DNA of 64,000 bases from Atherinomorus stipes (Eukaryota; Chordata; Actinopteri; Atheriniformes; Atherinidae), in NCBI GenBank assembly GCA_023101725.1, contig JALJCO010013654.1:1178001-1242000 (forward strand), given 5' to 3'. The stretch's first letter is position 1; each line of letters opens with the position of its first letter. Under the pieces are notes generated by a model that saw only the letters and a list, made by a program, of their open reading frames with translations, had not been told where the DNA came from and ran no database searches. Positions 58,241-64,000 of this stretch are shown piece after piece. Both the position numbers and the translations under genes were made by a program.

Positions 58241-61200
58241 AAGGTTTACTTTGTGCCAGAACTGATCTGACTGTCCAGAGTAATGCTGCACATGGTGGAT
58301 AATTTTGTGCACAACTAATGCTTCTCACATTAGAAGAATTTGAAAAGATTTGAAAAAGACTCTTGGATGACCATCAGCTCACACCTGCTCACATTTAAAG
58401 ACAAGTTGTTTAAGTTTTTAGTCTCATCCTAGTCTCAGACTGAGATTCACAAAGACTCATTAACTCTGCAAGACTATAACTAGATTGTTTCAGCCTTTTT
58501 TCCGATCACACAATATGTTCCCATCATGCTGTCTCTAACCCTAAGACATTCAGTGACAAACATGTACAGCACACAGTACCTTTGTTTATTTACCGTCAGT
58601 AATCTGATTGCTGCTGTCTGTACCCATATGACAGCACGAGGTTCACTTGGAAGCCTCAATGAGTCACGTGACCGTTCTTACAGAAAAGTCCACCTATGTT
58701 GGAACATTGGATAATTGACGGCTCTGGTCAACAGATGTCGCAGCTCTGACTATCAACAGCTGTGGCGGTGGGCACCTGCTTCCGCTTTTGTCAGAATTCA
58801 TCTCGCTATCGGTTGTTGATTATGTTGCATCGCGGTGACTTTTCTTTAAAGGCAGCTTTTTAAAAATGAAATCAGACAATCAAACAACTTAAACACAACC
58901 AAACAAACAAGACATAACACAGCAAAACAACAAAAACTGGGAGCACATTTTTTTTTATAAAAAGAAGAAAGACAGAGACAGAGAGAAAGTAAGGAAAAAA
59001 AAGAAACAATACAATTAATTAATGAAACATAACATTACAATAAGCTGAGAAAATCTGTAGCAATTCACTTTTTTGTTATTTTTCATGCATTTTGTTTGTT
59101 GCTGTGTTTTCCACCCCACAGTTGATGTTATTTACAATGTATGAAGATTAAAGCAGTCGATCATAACAAGCATGCTCTCTTGACAACTGAAAATAGAAAC
59201 AGTGCCTTAGGGACATGCCATCACTGACTGCTGGATAATTCAGATCTAGAAAATGTTCAATCACAACATTTATGTCACATTTGCCTCTGTTGTCCATGTC
59301 TGAGTCTGATCTCCCTCAAGAAAGTTTGAAGGAAATCTCATCTGTTTCTTTTTTTTCCCCAGCTCCAGGGGAAAGATTGAAGATTCTTTTTTTTAAAAAG
59401 GAAGAGAAAAACATTGAGTCAGAGGAGTATAGAAAGAAAAAGAATAAAATAGTCTCTTCATTTAATTCAAAGAAATCTAATGAAGAGAAAGAATGATAAA
59501 AGCAAAGAGGAAGCGAGGGAGTCAGACAGACAGAGAGGGGAGAGGAGGAGATAAATGATGAGCAATATGTAACGCATGTGAAAGATAATGAATAGAAAGA
59601 AAATGCTAGAAATAGAAAAGGGGAAAGAAGCAGAGAAAATAGAGAGAAGAGTGGGAAAGGAAGAGAGGTGCTGCAGAGAAGCAGCCACAGGCCTGCTGTG
59701 TGGTGCATGGCGGAGACTCATCATTCAGCTAATTATGATCAGGCTTTTCCCTGCAGGCACGGCAGCGCTGGAAATGGAAAGTCTTTGTTCTCATACACCC
59801 CAATGGAAGCGATGGGGCATGGCGCCATGCAGATGAGATGTGTGTACAAACATGTATGTGCGTATACAGACGCACACACTTGATCACGAGCAAGCATGCC
59901 ACCTCATTAACACCACACGCACGCGCTGGGCTCACTCCTACACTCGTGTGGGCTAAGAACACAAACATAATCACCATTCGCACCACACTCCGCTAATAAT
60001 GCATGTTGCCATCCGTGTGTACATTCCTCTGCACATAAACACACACATCTACCCATCACCCTCTCTCATCATCATTCAGGACCACACAAACACACACACA
60101 CATACAAAATACCCAGGGAACCATACGCAAACATTATCAGATTCAGAGTTTTAGCAAGTATGCACTGGAACGTTATTATGATACTATCAATTAAGTTTGC
60201 ACCAACTGAGCGAAGTTATCCATCTCTGCTGCAGAAAACAAGCCTGCGTTAGAAAGACCAGCAGGGTTTTCAGTTAGAAAATGGAAAAAGAAAAGATGTA
60301 TATGCAACAAAGAGAGGTTCTAAAAAAAGAAATTCTCATTTTACATTAAATACCCAGATGTTTGTGCCAAGCTTGCGCAGATTTCCAAATAAGTTTCCCC
60401 ATAATGACAACAGCTACCTGTTAAAGTAAAACCAGACTGTTATGTCAGCGACCACTGTACAGGTAAAGAGAGACCTGCTAACCTGCAAAACAAATGTTAA
60501 AGTGCTAGAAACAACACAACAGTCCTTTCAGCATTTACGTAGTGGTCGCATACAATAAATTGATCATGTACTATAAATTCAATAAAGTTGAGCCATCGCA
60601 CGCTGCTGGTGGTTAAGAAGGATGAAAGAGCACAGACTGAAGCCAAAAGACCAAATAATCAAATGTTGGTCCAACACTTGTGAAAATTCTCTCTCAATCT
60701 CTTTGTTTGTCTGTGGAGGCATTAGGACCGTTCCTGTCTATCATGTTTGTTAATTCTCATTTCCATACTGTCAATCTAATTCAATACTTATTTTACAGTG
60801 TTCTTATTCAGCAGGTGGTTCCCATGCTCACAGCACTAAACTTGTATCTGCCACTATCAATACCTCAGGAGGATCTCCAGAAATCACTTCAGAGCCCTTA
60901 AATGATCATAATCACCCCTGGGATTAATAATGTATTTTTCATTTCATCTGTACTTACACAGAAATTTTACTGGTTTCATTCTTTCCAAAGAAGGAGAAAC
61001 TTTCACTGTTTGGTGAAAAACACTGTTGTATGACTGGAAATGAAGTGTTTGGTTTGTGTCATACCTTTCACTGGAAAAATGAAGAGGTGAGATAAACTTT
61101 GTAGGAATTGACTGTGCCATTGCAGCCACCTTGCTTCCATATTTGCGATGGAGCAAAGTAGTTCATCCAAAAGGAGGATATAATTGTGGGAAAGACTGGA

Positions 61201-61325
61201 ATGATACATGCCAAAAGGAAAGGACAAAGCTGATGGTAAAATGTGTTTACCTATATTGCTGTATGTAGAGAGCAATAACAACTACTTGTTTCAAAGGTTC
61301 TGATAAACAGAGCATCACTATTGTG
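58241..61325. other. Gene-poor stretch, about 3 kb
   Basis: No supported gene. It has purine-rich stretches at 58960-59010 and 59370-59670 that produce opposing frames up to 130 codons, and CA-rich patches at 59860-60110. The segment 59660-59840 is of higher complexity (CATTCAGCTAATTATGATCA) and may be conserved non-coding DNA. Confidence 0.35.
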
Positions 61326-61412
61326 CAAAGGAGAAAAAGAAAACTGGATGAAAGTAATTTCATTGTACTCGGATGCTGGTTCATTAACAAATAAAGCCTC
61401 TGATTCTGATTG
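61326..61412 (+). mobile_element. Possible LINE 3-prime tail
   Basis: AATTTCATTGTACTCGG is followed by ACAAATAAAGCCTCTGATTC and a repeated CTGATT. This resembles the TTTCATTGTAC...AATAAAG 3-prime end of LINEs. Nothing recognisable lies upstream. Confidence 0.35.
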
Positions 61413-62262
61413 TGTCAGAGGGATGATCTAATTTATGGTGGACATTCATTTGTCTGTGGGAAAGAAATGAGTTATAATGGATATAATTGTAGTGAAGTCC
61501 CAGTAAAAAGAGGATTCACCCAACATACGACTGGTGAACTTCACTTAGACATTTTGGTGATCTGGAATAGCATACTCAGGTACTGGTTTTATGTGAGGTA
61601 ATCAAATGAAAACACATTTTCTAGTCGCTGTAACATTCCTAAAAAAGTAAATAAACATGTATTGTTGTGCTTTCATGCTGAGCATTGTTGGTGGACATAT
61701 TTTTGTGTGAAGTCTTGCAATGCAGCCCCTTGGCAGCCGCTGAAGATCTCTTGGCATGGCTCTGTACCACTCTCCGTCTCCCCTCTCTTGTTTACAGCAC
61801 AAACACATCTGCCTTTCACGCATAAGTGGCTCCTCAGAGTTGTGCAATAGTAAATGATATCCCCCTGCTCACAGAGGTGTGTATCCCAGAATAATGTCCC
61901 CAAAGCTGAGAGGACTTGGCAAAAACACACAAGTTGTTTAATGAGCTGCTTATCATTGCTTAAAACGTTTGTGCACGTGTGTACCTAACAAACATGGACA
62001 CAAACACATCTGAGATTTTTAGCTTCATATTTAGGGTTATCATAATAATAGAATTATTATAATGATAAACTGGACGTTAAGTAGCAGCTTAAGTAGCTTA
62101 AATTTAAGGGAGTCTGATCACATAAAACCAACTGAATTATGATTAAAACACAACGACCCGATCAGGTGGTGACTAATGTTCAATAAATGTCCCCATATCA
62201 TTAACATTTATGTGAAAGACAGTAAATAAAATTTAATTAAATGATGTAAATGCCTGATAAGA
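61413..62262. other. Stretch with no recognisable feature
   Basis: Several overlapping frames of 60-85 codons without motif; short ATAATA patch near 62042-62065. Confidence 0.4.
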
Positions 62263-62264
62263 TA

Positions 62265-63234
62265 TTACAGTTTTTCTCCATTTGTTTGGCTTATTTCTTG
62301 AGAGAAATTACGTTCTCAAAACTCTAAGATCATTTAAAACAATCTTACAGTTCAGCACATCACCACAACTCTCTTGCAAAAGCTCATGTCTTTCCAAAAA
62401 CAGTTCACAAAAGAGTCAAAACGAAGTTCCTTTCTCATATAAATAGTCACTTCCCCCAAAATGCATCATCCCCTTGACATTGCAGCACTGCAGGTCAAAA
62501 TGCATTGCCATTATGGCAGAGGACCATGGAAATATCCCTCATGTCCATGTCTTAATTCTAGCCCAGTCCTTCATTGACTGTGCTAACTGAAATTTTGTCC
62601 AGCAAACAGAATACAACAGTGTATAAAACAAAACAAAAGTTTGACATCACCCATTGCACTACTGCCAAAGAAATTGTAAGCATTATTATTCACACACATA
62701 AAGTAACCTCCATACATCATTGTAAAATGAAAAGGCATACAACATAATATAATGTAAAATAAACACGAAAAACAAAGAAATTTATATATAGCTTACAATG
62801 CTGTACATAAAGCTGAAGTTTACTACTCCTTCACTGGTCACTGTCCTGTCCCACCGTGTCATGGCCACCATCCTCCCCCCTCATGACTCTTGACTAGTTT
62901 TGACAATTGAACAGACTATTGTGCATGTAATGACTTGTACAATGAAATGATGCTGACATGTTTTGGAGAGAACAAACATTAGACTGATAATCAACAATCA
63001 GTTTCGATCTACAAGATCAATTCACTCAGAATATTTTCCTGAACACAGGCTAACTGTACCAACTATAGGCTATCTGTACTTAATCATATCCAGAGATACT
63101 GAGACAATGAGACATGTACGAAGACATTTATAATTTAATTAAGTTGTGAACAATTGCCAAGTGGTCTGGAGGTTTGTCCATGTTGTTTTGTTAATGTTTC
63201 AAGAAATGAGTCAAACCAGTGGAGAAAACTGTAA
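62265..63234. mobile_element. TA-flanked DNA transposon remnant with TTACAGTTTT ends
   Basis: TA at 62263-62264 and 63235-63236 flank long inverted ends. The left TTACAGTTTTTCTCCATTTG continues to TTTCTTGA, and the inverted right TTACAGTTTTCTCCACTGGT continues to TTTCTTGA. They match over about 36 bases with one indel and a few changes. A TA target and TACAGT-like end fit Tc1/mariner-like or ISL2EU-like elements. It is about 970 bp and no transposase is readable. Confidence 0.7.
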
Positions 63235-63470
63235 TAAAGTGATGTTAAGAGCATGGACATGTACAGAATCATGTCTTTTTCCAACAGTTAGGTACAAGGT
63301 TTGTCAATTTTAGGTATAATTTACTTTTAGAGGAATCCTACAGACTGCTTTTTTAAATGAATAGAAGTCACTCAGAACAATGACTGAGTTCATTAGAGTA
63401 TTTAGTCCTTGGTTTAACCACAAAAAAACAAAGTAAAGGAAAAAAAAAAAGAAAGGAAATGGTTCACTAG

Positions 63471-63949
63471 AGCCCCGTTTCCACCAGCGGGTCCTGGTCT
63501 GGTCGGGCCGGATCGGTCCATGTTTTTTTGCGTCTCCACAGATAAAAACTTGGACAGGTACCCTTATATCCAACCTGACCCGGCCTACTTTTTTGCGACC
63601 CTTCAGTAGGGGTACTGATCTAACCTATCCGGACCAAAGAGCTAAATCACAGCAATCCATTGATTCGTTGAAAAATCTGTCACTTCCCGCGTGACCCGGC
63701 GTAAAAACAAAGCAGGGGTGGCTCCTTTTGTTTCTGTCATGTGTGGTGCAGTGCTGTGGTTAAAAGGTGTTGCACGGCGATGATGTCATGCGATCACGTA
63801 GCAGCGCTGTCCGGTTAATACTCCACCTCCAGAGGAAGGGTACAGTTTGCTGTGGGGACACAACGTGAAATCAACACATCTGTACCATTATCCATGATCC
63901 GGCCTGGCCTGACCCGACCCGACCCAGACCCACGGGTGGAAACGGGGCT
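63471..63949. mobile_element. MITE with AGCCCCGTTTCCACC ends and 3-bp TAG duplication
   Basis: The first 15 bases at each end are identical in inverted orientation and 21 of 23 match overall. TAG occurs directly outside both ends (63468-63470 and 63950-63952). A 3-bp target duplication fits PIF/Harbinger. It is 479 bp, locally GC-rich, with GGTC/GACC-type subterminal motifs and no credible frame. Confidence 0.85.
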
Positions 63950-64000
63950 TAGCTGACCTGCCCCTACTTAGAGAAGCAACTGTTATCCTCCTTTTTCTTG

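Noticed and set aside
59316..59708. 130-codon minus-strand frame rich in S, F and L
   Set aside because: Mirror of a GA-rich plus strand; compositional artefact.
1..64000. CRISPR arrays, operons, rRNA genes or phage-like modules
   Set aside because: No regularly spaced direct repeats with unique spacers, no gene clusters and no rRNA-like conserved segments were seen; the sequence is of vertebrate nuclear type.

Overview
This window looks like non-coding vertebrate nuclear DNA, most likely from a ray-finned fish. That is an inference from the repeat types I recognise: hAT ends such as TAGGGATGCACCG and CAGGGGTGTCAAA-like ends, elements flanked by TTAA, LINE 3-prime tails of teleost type, and long AT and TG dinucleotide tracts. 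There are no operons and no clustered long reading frames. I found no intact protein-coding gene and no convincing exon of a host gene. Every open frame of 60-145 codons looks like chance, or like a shadow of a repeat. The window is best read as intergenic or deep intronic sequence filled with old transposable elements.

Layout. 1-6.3 kb: mostly featureless, with one tRNA-like dispersed repeat near 1 kb. 6.3-9.5 kb: a stack of DNA-transposon remains. It holds a hAT 5-prime end followed by a broken BED-finger/hAT transposase, a second hAT fragment, two long AT tracts, one copy of a GC-rich-ended MITE and a tRNA-like repeat. 9.5-15.4 kb: quiet. 15.4-17.9 kb: a dense cluster with CAGG-ended foldback MITEs, a Harbinger-like element carrying a Myb/SANT-like first-exon relic, a tRNA-like or SINE-like fragment and a strong hairpin. 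18.9-26.4 kb: two more tRNA-like repeats, a hAT MITE, and a TTAA-type element joined to a second repeat. 26.4-30.1 kb: quiet. 30.1-34.8 kb: a cruciform-capable AT hairpin, a hAT MITE with an 8-bp target duplication, a very AT-rich block of about 0.75 kb and a hAT 3-prime end. 37.1-40.8 kb: the most intricate part, with one TTAA element nested inside another, then a 33-bp-TIR MITE sitting in the extreme end of a hAT-like element, bracketed by an inverted pair of another repeat. 43.3-44.0 kb: a third kind of TTAA element. 44-51 kb: quiet. 51-64 kb: a hAT MITE with a perfect 8-bp target duplication, an AT tract, several further TIR elements, LINE tails, a LINE endonuclease relic and a possible solo LTR.

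How the parts relate. Nothing here forms a pathway. The informative relationships are insertion order (which element sits in which), target-site duplications (8 bp for hAT, TTAA, TA, and 3 bp), and the few protein relics (hAT transposase, Harbinger Myb-like protein, LINE endonuclease) that tie otherwise anonymous repeats to a transposon superfamily. All class assignments come from pattern recognition without database searches.
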